NCBI GenBank assembly: GCA_016490735.1
Contig: JAEMWC010000249.1
Span: 477,501-541,500, forward strand
DNA: 64,000 bases
Origin: Pachyseris speciosa
Lineage: Eukaryota; Cnidaria; Anthozoa; Scleractinia; Pachyseridae
Direction: 5' to 3'
Shown in pieces: positions 10,592 to 22,290 of the stretch. The notes below the pieces were generated by a model. That model was not told where the DNA came from. It did no database searches and worked only from the letters and a program-made list of their open reading frames with translations. Every line of letters begins with the position of its first letter. Position 1 is the first letter of the stretch. Made by a program: the position numbers and the translations under genes.

Positions 10592-11085
10592 GTATTGTTT
10601 ATAGCGTTTGTTGCAGAGGTGCACTCCTATTTTTTTCGTTTTTCTTTTACTTTTTTATATTTCCTTTATTTTTTTGTGCAAAATACTAGTTAGATTAGAA
10701 AGCTGCAGTTCATTTTAGGGGGGTGCGTCCCCCCCGCCTCCCTAGATCCACTCCTGAGTTAACTAACTTTGTTAGTTTACCGAAGCGTCTCGCATTAGTT
10801 GGGCCTCGAGAGTAATTTTTGTTTGCTTTGGATGGGCCTTGATTTGCTCTGTGTTTGGTTAAAAAAAAATCCCGACACCTTTTCAACCAGTGAGATGCAA
10901 AACCAAAACCAATCATGACTTGTATGCGAACATTTTCCCGCGCTTGGCGCCTGCAAGTAGTTGTTTTCAATTCTGATTAGCTGATTGCGCCCTTTGCGTT
11001 TGTTGTTGCTTTGGTCTTTATCTTACAACACTCGATATTAAAAAGCGTTCTATTTGCCAGTGGAATAAACGTATTATTAACTTAC

Positions 11086-11193
11086 TTTCACAATTTTTAC
11101 TCCTCCAACCAGTACTGCACAGGCAGCTGTATCTACCCCTAGGTAGCTTTTCGCATCTCCCTCCATTCAGGCACGGATTCGGAGCGCAGAGAT
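11086..11193 (-). CDS. Left copy: EGF-like exon
   Basis: A 108-nt exon between an acceptor (ATCACGAATAG, AG at 11195-11194) and a donor (AAA|GTAAG), phase 1 to phase 1. It encodes one EGF module with six cysteines in order: DLCAPNPCLNGGRCEK, then YSCLCSTGW, then NCE. It joins in phase to the signal-peptide exon at 11633-11708. The paralog at 25996-26103 has the same length and phases. Confidence 0.85.
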
Positions 11194-11632
11194 CTATTCG
11201 TGATCACATAATTCATAAGAACGTCATTATTAAGATCAAATTTTAAGTTTCAAAATTCTTAATATTTTCTGTCCTCTAAGTCTCTATAGTTGATGATATG
11301 TACAACACGACGCTTTCCATCACACTGCATATCACACACCCCAAATGCTTAACGATAAATACATTTAAATTCTTACACCGGCAAAGAAGAAATAGTATTG
11401 AGATGAAAACTTGGACTATGTTTCGCTGCTAAATTTCATTACAGAAGAACTATCTTAAATTTTCCAATGTTGTGAACAACCAACTGACCGTATTCTAATT
11501 GCTTGAACGACTCTAGATAGCATCCTGGTAAAAAAAAAACTATTTCGATTTATTGACTCCGACCTGTACTCAAGGTGGCACGATTTCGTACACTCAAAGC
11601 AAACGTTGAGAGTGTAATAAGTCGGTGAGTAC

Positions 11633-11708
11633 CTGTCATCATGCTTGATACCACTATCAGTGCAGACAGAAGAGCAAACAGGAACAGAATATCTTTGTTT
11701 GTATCCAT
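11633..11708 (-). CDS. Left copy: start codon and signal-peptide exon
   Basis: The ATG at 11708 follows an acceptor-like CTTTACAGAAGC, so a 5' UTR intron is likely. It encodes MDTNKDILFLFALLSALIVV then SSMMT and one base, ending at the donor CAG|GTACTC in phase 1, which fits the EGF exon. The hydrophobic core LFLFALLSALIVV is a classical signal peptide, so the product would be secreted. Confidence 0.8.
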
Positions 11709-11799
11709 GCTTCTGTAAAGAAAATGAATCAGGATGTTAAGGTGCCAATGGTAAATAATTAACAGGAAGGACTTAATTTGGCAATCTGTACCTACGAAG

Positions 11800-14790
11800 A
11801 TCCATTTTTCATGGGCTCACTGTAATATCAAAACTAGTAAAACAACGAAACTATAAGAGGGTTGCCGGAGTATAGTGTGATAAGGCATCTCTTTCTTTAT
11901 GGCCACTGTAGCTCGCAACTCAGGAGAAAAAGTTTCAGAGCGATCATGGCCCGTCTTAAGCGACAGAAAGTTTCGATCTTTTGTGCTGCATGGTTTTACC
12001 TACTGTGACATTTCAAAGTCGACACTTGTTCGTTTCTAATTCTTCAGCTCAGTTGTCCCTGACCTCTGCTACTGTTCCTGATTGCTACCTTATATCAATC
12101 AGTTCTATTGGGTCTTACTACAAATTTGCTTCGAAGGGTATGCAAAACCTTAGCACTCCATGTAGACAGTACATCATTACAGAAAAATTCAGATGGTCTA
12201 TTTGAAGCTCGTCGAGAAGTGGAAAGATGTAATTTTCTTTTAATTCTCAACAAAAAAAAACAGTCCAACCTTCGACCTTCCGATTACTAGTTGGGATACT
12301 TACCATTGAGCTACGAGAGATTCGTGGGAGCTTAAGCAATTAAACTAGTTCCATATCACAAATGTCTCTTCTACAGCAAGGATCAAAATGTCGAGCAATG
12401 GTATATCCGACAACGTGAGCAAGTGAGGTGGTATATTTTTCAGTTTGGTGTTGGTAAATGTATGTATGTGACAATACACAGAAAATACATCTTTCAGCCT
12501 TTCGTTTCCAAAAACCCATTTAATCCTCAGCTAATTAAAAATCAAATTTTCTTAAGCACAAAATTGAAAGCGTTCCTTTTCCCCGATTCTTGAGACATTG
12601 ACCTGAGTAGTTTCAATCAAAACACGATTGTTCTGTTTCGAAAGTGCAAAAGCAAGCAGTTTAACGAAGTTTGGTACGAAAGGTTAACTTTACGTTATCT
12701 GGGATTATTCGAAAATAAGTGTCAGTCCAATTTTCATATCAATCAATAGCTCACAATATAACTGCATAGCTCGTTATTATTGTAGTTTGTTAAAATTAAT
12801 CCTCGTAAAAAGGTCAAAACTTTCCAACCGAGATTATCAAAATTGTATAAGAGCTTTCTACACAAGGGCACAGGGATGGGATGGCAAAGGGCCGCGGGAG
12901 CGAGCACGCGAGGGTGCGAAGGTGCGAAGGGAACGAGAGCGCGAGCGTAGAATAGCCACGAAACAAGCCTACTTCTTCCAAAAATACACGAGTGATGTGG
13001 GGTCCGTCTTCATTCAACTGAAATTGACGATAAACGATTGAGTTTCTGTTCTCATAACTGTGGTAATAGCTAACCTTCAACACAAATTCTACATACTTAC
13101 TTACCAGGTTTTGTCCTTTGTTGGAATCAGATACCTCCTCTGACCACTTTGCGATGAGGACGATTCAAAAGGATGAAAATAAAGGCACAAGAAAATACTA
13201 ACCAGTAACTTCGCTATTGGCTGTTCTAAATGCATCGTGACAATAAATTAAGAACGTTTCCATAAATCAGCATATAAAGGATACGCGTCACATTTCAAAT
13301 TTTATACGGGTGAGAGTGATATACTCGTTTATCTATCCTCATTTTGTGGGTTATACAATGTTACAGCGACGCTTATCTGTTGGTAATAATAAAGATTTTT
13401 CGGGTGCAGACGAAACCACATAAAAGGTCATGGAAATAACGTAACGCCAAGTACTCACAAACTGTTTGGTTACTAAACAACTGCAAAATAGAGATCTGGT
13501 TTAATGCAAAAAAATATGTACCTCGACGCATGATTTCGGGGGTTCACGAAAGTTTAACTGAACAAACCCGTGCACATGAATCATACTTAATTTGCGGCAA
13601 CCATTTTTAGCACTAATATACAAATTTGTGACCCATACCATGTGCTCATTTCACACATTAAAGTCAATAAAATATTCAGGGTGTTCTAACGGGTTAATAT
13701 CAACAAAATTTGTCAAAACCAAAAACCATAACTCTGGGATAGAAAGCTGGAACAAAGAATTTTTCAAAAGGCGCAAGTAATGTATACATTACATTCACAG
13801 TTTGCAGTAATAAAGCACTATTCATCAACTTCTAGGAAGAAAATAATCGTTAACTGAGTTATATTTACACAGCTTTGATTTTAAACGCAGTTTACCTGTT
13901 TTGTGAACAGCGCCCTAGTCAAGTTACTTTTCATATTCTCTTTGATTTCTTCAATAGCACAACCATACATGCCCTGGTATCTTCACTGAACATATCCTCA
14001 TTATAATTAGTAAAGGGATCAAAATACGAAAATGCAAGATATGGGTAGAGGATAAAACATTGACCTGCGAGTTATTGAGATGTTTGTTCAAGACACGCTT
14101 AGGTACAATCGTATGTCAAGAAATCGACTGTTGTTAAGGACAACGAAAGCTACATCAAAGCACAGCTCATGTAATTTACACGTCGAGAGAAATGAGATAA
14201 GACTACGAAGTACTGCAGGTAAGTGTTGACGTACCCTTAGAAAAAAGAACAACTTAAATGCAGTGAAACCCATATTGTTAATTTTTAGAGACTTATAGTT
14301 TAGAAAATATATAATGTTCATTCTTCCAAGGGTCATTCGCGTGTACTGAGTCCTTATTTAGGATCCGTAAAGTGTATAGACTAAAACAATATTACAAACA
14401 ATGTAGGGGCCGAGAAAACACTAAATAAGAAACGAGTTCTCTGTAGTGTAGTGGGGTTTCGAGTAGCAAGGTAAAACGCATAGAACAAATAATATTAAAC
14501 GCAACGGTTTAATAAAACACGGCGAACCCCGAAAGCACATGGCAAAAACAATCTCAACTGAGCATGCGCGTACAACATGAATATTCATGAGATGTAACAT
14601 TCTCCTGAGTGTTCTTTTTCAGACCACGCTACGACACAATCCAGTACCAAGTTTACCATTTAAATGGGTTGTTATTGTAGGCACAGTTAATGTTATGAGA
14701 GCACCGAAGGAGAGAACCGTGGGAGCCGAGCAAGAGTCCACGCACGGCTAATTCAGCAAATAACTTATTCAAACCCATCTAAATTAACAA
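11800..14790. other. 5' flank of the left EGF-pentraxin copy, no further exon supported
   Basis: Non-coding sequence shared with the right copy. An arginine/alanine-rich frame over 12860-12960 comes from a simple GCGAGGGT/GCGAGAACG repeat, not from a protein. A 5' UTR exon probably lies somewhere here but was not located. Confidence 0.45.
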
Positions 14791-15239
14791 TTTATAGTTG
14801 TTCTACGACAGGAAGAAAGATAAAGACTGTTCAAAGCTTTTTTTATTTGGTTGCGACATAAATAATACTACTTACAATTATTTACTATTTTCTCTGTAGT
14901 ACTGCAGCCTTAAGTATTAAAACATGCAGAGTTTCTTCGCAATATGTTAATATAGCTTTTAATGGTTTAGACATAGCCCACAGTGAGTGGCCAATGAGAT
15001 AAATAGCCCACAGTGAGTAGCCAATGAGATAAATCCCCAACCATAAGAGTACCAAAGAATGAACCGGAAAACGACAGAAAAGTGAACGAAACGACGTGAC
15101 GAAGTGAATTCAAGCCTTGGAAACACCAAATATTTCTACTTTGTATGAGAGAAGGCGGTCTACATGTAACTTCGTTGTTTTAAGAGATAGGATAGAACAA
15201 AAGTCAAAAATTACATAATTTAATGTTTAAGTAATGTAC

Positions 15240-15405
15240 CACAAGTTTCTGTGGTTTATACGTTGATAAACCACGCGGGATGTTGGAAGAACATTCGAAG
15301 AATTCGTAAATCACGAGCAGCAGGCGAATGATTTACGAATTCTTCGAGTGCTCTTCCAACATCCCAATGGTTAATCATGCCTATAAACCATAGAAACGTG
15401 TGTTA
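15240..15405. mobile_element. Foldback element with imperfect 70-bp arms
   Basis: TTTCTGTGGTTTATACGTTG ... GATGTTGGAAGA ... GAAGAATTCGTAAATCA is followed by the inverted run TGATTTACGAATTCTTCGAG ... TCTTCCAACATCCC ... TATAAACCATAGAAA. Confidence 0.85.
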
Positions 15406-15419
15406 TATTGCTTTTATAT

Positions 15420-16510
15420 CATAATTCAGAAGACGTGCGAAATTGCCATGAGTTTATTGGAACAATAAACCATAACTAATTGACCAATCAGAGCGCGCGC
15501 ATTGATTTGGTTATTCTATATAAATATTTTTAGCTTAGCCTAAAAGCGGAGCTCCACAATTATTTATTTTTACTGACATTGAGTAACTTCGTCGTACGGC
15601 TTTTATTGGGGCAATTTTGTCTAAAAAAATTCAACAGCAGAGGGAAAACGAAGAGTCTTACGATCCAGATGAACTATTCGACAGCAAACTCTCATTTAGG
15701 ATCCAGATGATCTAATATATAGCAAACGTTTGGAACAAAAGCAAACAAACATTAAGTCCAACTGACTTTCAATACGATGCACGTGTTTCTTCGAAGATTC
15801 TTGTAAATCAAAATGTAAATTGTACATCAAGTAAATCAAATGTCAGCTCAGAAGATCTGTCATTCTCGGCAAGAGCACCGTGAACAGACCCTGTAGATAA
15901 CACGCAAAGAAAGAAACATAGTTAAGCGCGCGAAGACTAGAACGGTTGCAATTCAACTAAAGTGATTCATTCAGTTAAGTGTGAAAACTCTCTGAGCACA
16001 CGTTTCAAACTGTGGTACCACAGCTGCCACTACGTGTCTGAGCTGACAACCATCAATCTATGGAATGTAGTACTAAAAGAATTCTTTGTACCTGGAAAAT
16101 CCTATATTTTGCAAAGTGATTGTTTAGTCCATCATCTTATCCCAACAGATACGTTTACTCGCTTGCAATAAACATTCAACAAGGCTCAAAACGTCTTTAA
16201 AAAACAAAGTTAGTTGGCTTGCACAATTACTAATATACCCAGTAGTTTACATTGTGGGCCTGATAAAAAATATAATAACAAACCTCTTTTCCAATTTACA
16301 ATAATCTCGATAATTTCAGTTAGGTTTACAAGGAAATAAGTTGCAGCAAAGGAGATATTTAGCAAAGCAAATGGTGAGCGCAAAGCAACGAAACAACATC
16401 GTTTACTCCGGTTGCTTTGTTGATCTCAAAGGGCTCATGTCATTTATGTCATATACACGATAGGCAATTCAAACATGTTGAATAAAAAATTTGCTGTTGT
16501 TGTTTGAGTA
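15420..16510. other. No supported gene
   Basis: AT-rich; short frames only. The stretch near 15520-15590 (AGCTTAGCCTAAAAGCGGAG...) recurs at about 34935, so it is part of a dispersed repeat. Confidence 0.5.
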
Positions 16511-16519
16511 CTGAAAGAA

Positions 16520-17110
16520 ACGGAATATTAACAATCAGACGTTTCGGGAATGACCCTTCCATCGGTGTTAGTTAAAAGCGACAAATGCTCATGCTCCTAC
16601 TAGATAAACAAACAAAACAAATAAAACGCGAATTCGCGCGCTTGGCGCTCAGAAATGTGACGTAAAATGAAATGAGACTAAAAGATAATGGTGCGTCATG
16701 GGAATTTTAAAATTTAAACGCCAGGTTAATTCCATGAGGTGCCAAGGTCATGTGGCGGAATATCAGTCGCATTTCGCCCCTCTGTCTCCCAGCAGTCCTT
16801 TCTATCACTTCCTTGACCAGTAATAATGTCCACAGACACCGACATGTCACGTATGGAACTGTGGTCTAGTAGTTTGAAATGTTCCTCAATGGGAAAGCCT
16901 CCGTTTTGGTACTGATGGTGTTCTTGGTATAAACCTTCCACCGAACGGAAACGCAAGTCGAATCTATCTGCGAGTCTACCACCAGTTTTCCTTATGTACA
17001 TAACTTTGAAGCTGGTTCATGTGATTGCGTAAGTTACACTGGTCTTACTGCAGCTGTAGGGTTCTTTGAGGTGCAAAACTCCGTTCGTGTGGTTAATACA
17101 CCATTTTGCT
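16520..17110 (-). pseudogene. Penelope-like element remnant (GIY-YIG domain and 3' end)
   Basis: On the minus strand, LKEPYSCSKTSVTYAIT is followed by YIRKTGGRLADRF..RSVEG, FPIEEHFKLLDHSS and SVSVDIITGQG, the layout of the C-terminal GIY-YIG endonuclease of PLEs. The expected YIG-x-T-G-x-R-L core is seen as YIRKTGGRL. Substitutions and stops mark it as decayed. Downstream (16533-16570) lies CCGATGGAAGGGTCATTCCC followed by GAAACGTC, a hammerhead-like motif typical of PLE ends. Confidence 0.75.
16533..16570 (-). ncRNA. Degenerate hammerhead-like motif at a PLE 3' end
   Basis: Box 1 is degenerate (CCGATGGA against CTGATGA), a GGAA/TTCC hairpin stands at stem II, and box 2 plus cleavage triplet read GAAAC-GTC. 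Probably no longer active. Confidence 0.45.
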
Positions 17111-17280
17111 AATGATCAGTTCCTGGTGAATTGTGGGTAGATCCAGCCCTTTGTGGGACCAAACGGTCAGAAATACAATTTTAAATCACGTCATAAAATT
17201 GCCGTTTGCCCCAAAAAGGACTGGATCTACCCACAATTCATCAGGAACTGATCATTAGCAAAATGGTGCATTGGGACAAG
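17095..17280. repeat. Inverted repeat of about 65-bp arms
   Basis: CACCATTTTGCTAATGATCA GTTCCTGGTGAATTGTGGGT at left pairs with ACCCACAATTCATCAGGAAC TGATCATTAGCAAAATGGTG at right. It abuts the 5' side of the PLE remnant. Confidence 0.8.
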
Positions 17281-17597
17281 CCTACCAATGAACGCACATG
17301 TCCGGCGTCTGTATAGTTGGGAAGGGAATGTTCCTGCCTGCTCTTGTTCTTGGTGTGAGGAAGAGGTGCTGCAAACAAGGATGACTCGATGATTAGTCTC
17401 CCGCTGGGAAATCGACAAAAAAAATACTTGGACGTGGTCATGAAAGTATTGTTGACACATATTCTATAATATTTTAAACAATATATCCAAATTCACTTTA
17501 TGGTATCTTAAACGTTCTAAATAGGCTAAGAAGCTAAGGCAGGAATTTGGAACGTGCAAACTAAGTTTAGCGTGTCTGAAACAATCAAACAAACAAC

Positions 17598-18001
17598 CCC
17601 GGGGGGGGGGACTCGCATATGAAAGGGGCGGGGATGCTCGTCGGAAATTTTGAATTAAACCCCTAAAGGAGACCGATCTGGGCGTGGCCCAAGCTTTTTT
17701 TGACCCCTAAAAGAGACCATGTTTAAACACAGACAAATGAAAAATACAGTGACTTTTAATGATGGCAAAGACATTATCATCTAATACTTTTACCCATAAG
17801 TAGTTTTTAAAAGCATCGTCATAAATCTTCAGTTCATCATATTCGTGCAACCCTAAACGAGACCTTCACGGCTGAATATAATGGCGTTTTGCCCAGAACA
17901 CTCTAAGTTAGACCAAAATCCGAAATTTACTCCCCTAAGCGAGACGACGAGCATCCCCGCCCCTTTCATATGCGAGTCCCCCCCCCCCCCCCACCCCCGG
18001 G
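17598..18001. mobile_element. hAT-like MITE, 404 bp, with 8-bp target duplication
   Basis: Terminal inverted repeats of about 45 bp (CCCGGGGGG..., ACTCGCATATGAAAGGGGCG, GGGATGCTCGTCG) and an identical CAAACAAC on each side (17590-17597 and 18002-18009). An 8-bp duplication is the usual hAT length. Interior is non-coding. Confidence 0.9.
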
Positions 18002-19251
18002 CAAACAACCCCATCATCTCAATCCACGCAGATAACTGATTTAACTTTCCCACCAGAAAGTTGCATCAGGCAAAAGCCAAATTTCCACCGATTTCGTTAG
18101 AACGAAAACGACTTGTAGCTGCTATTTTTATAAGACAATAAGCTTGACTATGTGTCCGTTTGAGTCGCTCATTCATAATTTAGAATACTGTGAGTGGCAA
18201 GCGGCATCCATATGCCGTTTATCAAGACTTTTTGCGGTAAAATTCAAAGACAATATTTCCAATTTATCACATACATATTATCAGTTTTCTAGTCGTTTTG
18301 AAATGTTCTACAGCACTTGAGGCAAGGTAGATGTCAGTCAGCAAAAAATGTCCTGAGGTACTAGTAGCACTATTTCATTATCACCCTCTTAGCTACGCTC
18401 TGGAAACAAGAGCTTTCGAGGGAATCGTTACTGGCCCGAACTGCGTCCACACAAACCAGGGTATACTGGGTTATCATCATGGGTTATTTCATGCCGTCAA
18501 GTTATTGTTTCCCCTGCCAACAAGTGCCTCTGAAAAGAGTATCGAGGGGAAAATCCAAAAATTTCAAAACACAGTCCAATCTAGGCATGTATGAAGAAAC
18601 ACACATTTTGATCCAGTGACTTGCATGTTTATTTTTATTTCTACTTATTGAATGTTAAGTTACCCATTGACACTTTTAAATAGCTTTTCATTATGTTGAG
18701 ACTGAACAAAAGATCAGAACAGTTAGCACAACAATAAGAAGCTCAGGATTATAGGAACTCAGAACACGAGAGGAAATATGGAAAATGTTCTTTGAACGGC
18801 AAAAGTTTATATTTTATCTGCAGGTTGAACGTCCGATCCCATAACAACAAGTTAACAAATAGCAGAGACAAAGTAGCACTGTCGTTATACATCTTAGCTA
18901 GCTTTGTTTTAATATTCCACGATTTAGAGCTTCATAGACAAATTCATTAGGGAAGGAAAATTTGCTATAATGAAAAGAAAACATCAGCGCCACCTTTACC
19001 TTTACGCGCTATTAGAACTCTTAAACTTCGGATTTCAGCTGCGACAAACATAATTTAAGTTGCAGAAGAGAATCAAGTCCATATTCTTTCTGAGTCTTAG
19101 ATCATTGACCATCCAAAGAGAATGGGAGCAACTGTGACAATTACTTACTATTCGTCTGTTATTCGACTGTCAGTGATTCTGCGTTGAAATTACATTTAAC
19201 GTGACTGAGATCCAACATTAACTCTAGGTCTAATTGCTGAAAGAGCGCAAT

Positions 19252-19645
19252 TTAAGGCGAGCACGTGGTCGGAGACTCTATGCTAACGTCTCCATGCGCT
19301 ATGGCATCCTTTAAATGGCTCCACCTCAGGTAGTTACCCTCTTGCGGGTAAAAGCAACCTTCCGATATGCTTTCAATTTGCTCGGGCGGCAATACAGAGC
19401 TCCACATATTTACGCCAAACATTTCGCCATAGAAGCTCTGGTAATCGTCAAATCCACCTCCAAACTCATCTTGATCTTGACCAAGGATCAATATTCCGCT
19501 ACTTTCGATCTCGTGGTCAGTCTTGAAACCATCACCGCTATCCAAAAGTGCTCCGTCTAGGTAGATGTTCCATGAGCCAGCGGTGTTTTCCCATGTCGCG
19601 CATATGTGATGCCATTGATCATCATTGGCAGTTAAATCTGTATCT
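19252..19645 (-). CDS. Right copy: last exon, C-terminal half of the pentraxin/LamG-like domain
   Basis: The exon of 394 nt starts after TTTTCACAG (AG at 19647-19646) in phase 2 and ends at TAA. It encodes (V)DTDLTANDDQWHHICATW, ENTAGSWNIYLDG, ILILGQDQDEFGGGFDDYQS, GVNMWSSVLP and GNYLRWSHL, and ends CSP like its paralog at 8519-8912. A pentraxin-type calcium-binding lectin or scaffold role outside the cell is inferred from the fold. This exon is intact; the damage in this gene is in the preceding exon. Confidence 0.85.
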
Positions 19646-19924
19646 CTGTGAAAATAATATCCTTGATTATTAGTTAATTAGGCTGGGAAATAGAAAATCA
19701 TGGGAAAAAAAAAAAATATATGCTTGATATACTAAATGGAACAATAGACAGAAACATAAACTTTATCCTTCATTCCGACATTAACACAGAATATAGGCCC
19801 TTTATTGACGTTTCTATTTTCCCATAAAGTTTCCGTTTAAATAATAAAAGAATACTGAATAACGAATTGGATTTAGCAGTGGCACCTCCACAGAGTGGCT
19901 ATTTGTCCATTGAAGACAAATCGA

Positions 19925-20108
19925 ATTGGAATTTAGCAATGTTGGTTTCTAAGGAAAGGGTAAAACCGGAGCTCAGTGGTCGGATAAAACCTCTCGGAGC
20001 AGAGTAGAGGACCAAAAACTAAACTCTGTACCCAAGTATAAAGTCGATTCCGGAAATCGAACCCAGGTTACATTGGTGGGAGGCAAGGGCTCTCACAAAT
20101 GCGCCAAC
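19925..20108 (-). mobile_element. tRNA-Gly-like SINE, decayed
   Basis: Read on the minus strand: GGGTTGGCGCA..TGTGAGAGC head, GGTTCGATTTCCGGAATCG B box, then CTCTACTCTGCTCCGAGAGG and ACCAACATT tail, as in 20826-21112. It marks the right end of duplicated block A. Confidence 0.75.
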
Positions 20109-20565
20109 CCTGTTGTTGAAAAGAATCTCCTCTGTTCCTTTGGTGCACATTGCAGCTTATGGGTGTCAGGAAAATGGAAAAATAGCGTTAGCTCCAAAGA
20201 ATGACAGGGCATCCAAATCCCTACAAATTAAGACGATTTCAGGTGTGCAAGTTGTTCATCTACGAGCAAGACTATTTGTCTTAGTGGCTGTGATAGTGGT
20301 CTGAGGGTGGGCTCGGTATAGCACCTGCCTTCTTTTGTGCCGGTGTTCGGTCGATTCTTGTGTCATTCTGGACGATTGACGACGAAGCAACCATGCTGTT
20401 CAAGAGAACTTTCTATCAAAACCTTCTAGATGGAAATAGCTCCAGTGTTACTCTTCACCAGGCCATGTTATCTCTTCGATATCCGTTTATGTCCATTAGT
20501 GATGACATCACAATTGAAATTTGGAAAACAGCATCAGAAGAGGATTGTAAGTGTGGTCTGCGCTC
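20105..20565 (+). pseudogene. Decayed CHAT-domain (caspase-like) protein fragment
   Basis: Two frames, offset by one base, encode RISSVPLVHIAAYGCQENGK-IALAPKN, then SGVQVVHLRARLFVLVAVIVV, then FWTIDDEATMLFKRTFYQ-NLLDGNSSSVTLHQAM and SDDITIEIW. This is the end of the CHAT peptidase fold: the H of VHIAAYG stands where the catalytic His of CHAT proteases lies, and the expected Cys block (LSCCHSG-like) is garbled to LVAVIVV. It lies in an intron of the pentraxin gene on the opposite strand. Frameshifts make it a relic of a TPR-CHAT gene, a family I recall as numerous in corals. Confidence 0.7.
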
Positions 20566-20666
20566 AACTTGGATAAAAATGAAGCACGGACTATTGTTAA
20601 ATGTTATGTACTTGTCACAGCGCAACAGGTTCCCCAACAACGGCCTCTGAATCACTATACCTGTCA

Positions 20667-20708
<42 letters not shown>

Positions 20709-20815
20709 GTCTTTAATGCCAAAAGATAAAAGTACATATCTTTTGTTCATTCTGCACACGTATACACTCAATAAAATCTACCCTAAAAATTTAAACTAGT
20801 TAAACTACAAACGGA
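20667..20815 (-). mobile_element. LINE-type 3' UTR fragment with (AAT)n end
   Basis: A (AAT)12-like microsatellite is followed by AGTCTTTAATGCC; on the minus strand this reads as a 3' tail ending in ATT repeats. No coding sequence remains. Confidence 0.4.
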
Positions 20816-20825
20816 TGAGCAGGGT

Positions 20826-21074
20826 TGGGAGCAGGGTTGGCGCAGTGGTGAGAGCACTCGCCTTCCCCCAGTGTGTCCCGAGTTCGATTCCCGGACTCGG
20901 CGTCATATGTGGGCTGAGTTTGTTGGTTCTCTACTCTGCTCCGAGAGGTTTTTCTCCGGGTACTCCGGTTTTCCCCTCTCCTCAAAAACCAACATTTGAT
21001 TTAATTTGATTTGATTTGAGATTTGTAATTAGTAGGCGAAGAGCCACCTCGTGGAAGTACTACTAATAAAACGC

Positions 21075-21111
<37 letters not shown>

Positions 21112-21112
21112 G
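20826..21112 (+). mobile_element. tRNA-Gly-like SINE with (ATT)n tail
   Basis: The head reads GGGTTGGCGCAGTGGTGAGA GC...GCCTTCC (anticodon region TCC), with B box GAGTTCGATTCCCGG. The body holds CTCTACTCTGCTCCGAGAGG and CTCCGGTTTTCCCC, followed by a TTTGATTT repeat and an ATT microsatellite. Copies at 19925 and 9143 show it is a dispersed family. Confidence 0.85.
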
Positions 21113-21530
21113 AAACTACATTATCTTGTGTTTAATAATCAGTCTATTTACATAGGATGTCAGATTATATTTCGTCTCCTTTGTTGGTGGTAAATACGAG
21201 CCTAGCGGATGGTTATCTACAGAGGTAAAAGCCTTTAAAATCTTGCAGTGCTGTCTAAATAAAAGATCCTTAATTGAAACGGGAGAAGAAACAAAGCGGT
21301 GCTTATGGCAACGATCTAAAAAAGATTGTAAAATATTCAAATCAGATTCTGACGCTCCATACACAGAAAGGCAATATTTAAAATCCCTAAGACGGGCCCT
21401 TAAACAACGAGTAATAATTTCCCAACAAGGAGCCCTTGAATGACCCGGCCAGCATAAGAATAACAAAATCCTCCAAAAAGGGCCTCTAATTGCTGAAGCA
21501 ACCAAAATTGATGATGATCACAAGTGATGG
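21113..21530 (-). pseudogene. C-terminal fragment of a CR1/L2-like LINE polymerase
   Basis: A 129-residue frame ends ...LLFRQHCKILKAFTSVDNHP LGSYLPPTK then SYVNRLIIKHKIM and a stop, next to an ATT microsatellite. The pattern HPL..LLP......RL..KYN..M is the usual tail of CR1-type reverse transcriptases. 5'-truncated. Confidence 0.6.
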
Positions 21531-21689
21531 GTAAATACGCACCGACTAGTTAAAACATTTCGTGTTAAAAATGCACCTGAAGAAAATCGCAATTTCCCAA
21601 ACTCTGCTGAAATTAATTATAATGGCTTCGGTTTTTTGAATGAAATTCTTGTCTTTTGTTAAGCCCAAAAGTTTATGCAATAGATAACA

Positions 21690-22290
21690 TGTTATCTATT
21701 TCATAAGCTGTACATTACGCAAAAAGTTATACATCGGCGAAACAGGAAGGCGACTAGGTGACCGATTCTGAGAACATCTACGTGATATTGAGAAAGATGA
21801 CATCCAAACCAGTCGCTCGGCATTTTAATCTCCCTAGCCATTCCAAAAAACACATGTAGATCTCCGGCCTTTCCCTACATCAGGGCACCACGGAAAGCCG
21901 TAAAAATTTCGAGCAAAAAATTACCTCTCAAATCGGCACACTTAATCCCACGGTATCACCGAGCGCTTTTCATTCAATTAATCTATTCCTGTTTTTCACG
22001 TTACTACATTACCCCAATACCGTAGCTCCATATTCTGTTATAAACCATACATAACCAACAATTCCTCGATTCGCTCTGACGGAGGGCTAACGCTCGAAGC
22101 GTCCGCTTTTTGAATCCCTGTCAGTACGGTGGTCAATTTACATTATCAACTCAGTTAATAATCCAAATTTTCGTGTTTCACTCCCTCACCGACGTAGCAC
22201 CACAGTTTGTTTAGAAACAAACCCATTCTGTGTAATTTGTAGCCATTGTTGTAAGTTTTTGACACTCATTTTGTAACTGACAAAGGTAGA
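21690..22290 (+). pseudogene. Penelope-like element remnant (GIY-YIG domain and 3' end)
   Basis: The plus strand encodes KLYIGETGRRLGDRF, EHLRDIEKDD and, in a shifted frame, a NLP-S-like segment: the GIY-YIG endonuclease of a PLE, with several stops. About 330 bp downstream a hammerhead-like motif follows (22070-22110), after which the element fades out. It is a different PLE family from that at 51455-53332. Confidence 0.75.
22070..22110 (+). ncRNA. Degenerate hammerhead-like motif at a PLE 3' end
   Basis: CTCTGACGGAGGGCTAACGC TCGAAGCGTC: box 1 CTGACGGA, a short GAG/CTC stem II, box 2 GAAGC, then GTC. Two core substitutions suggest loss of activity. Confidence 0.45.

Larger units (their letters stand above)
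10080..14790. repeat. Segmental duplication, block B, left copy
   Basis: This block aligns by eye in direct orientation with about 25370-32640, with several insertions in the right copy. It includes the signal-peptide and EGF exons, the GAGCGAGCACGCGAGGG-type purine/GC tract near 12890, and the CGAGCAAGAGTCCACGCAC flank near 14730. Confidence 0.8.
18190..20110. repeat. Segmental duplication, block A, right copy
   Basis: Counterpart of 6970-9240. It lacks the palindromic MITE and retains a longer SINE copy at its right end. Confidence 0.85.

Noticed and set aside
12860..12960. Arg-rich protein frame (RERAREGAKVRRERERE)
   Set aside because: Produced by a simple GCGAGGGT-type repeat that recurs with a different frame at 28700-28800.
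20831..20900. A functional tRNA-Gly gene
   Set aside because: Anticodon arm does not pair well and it is fused to a SINE body with an ATT tail.
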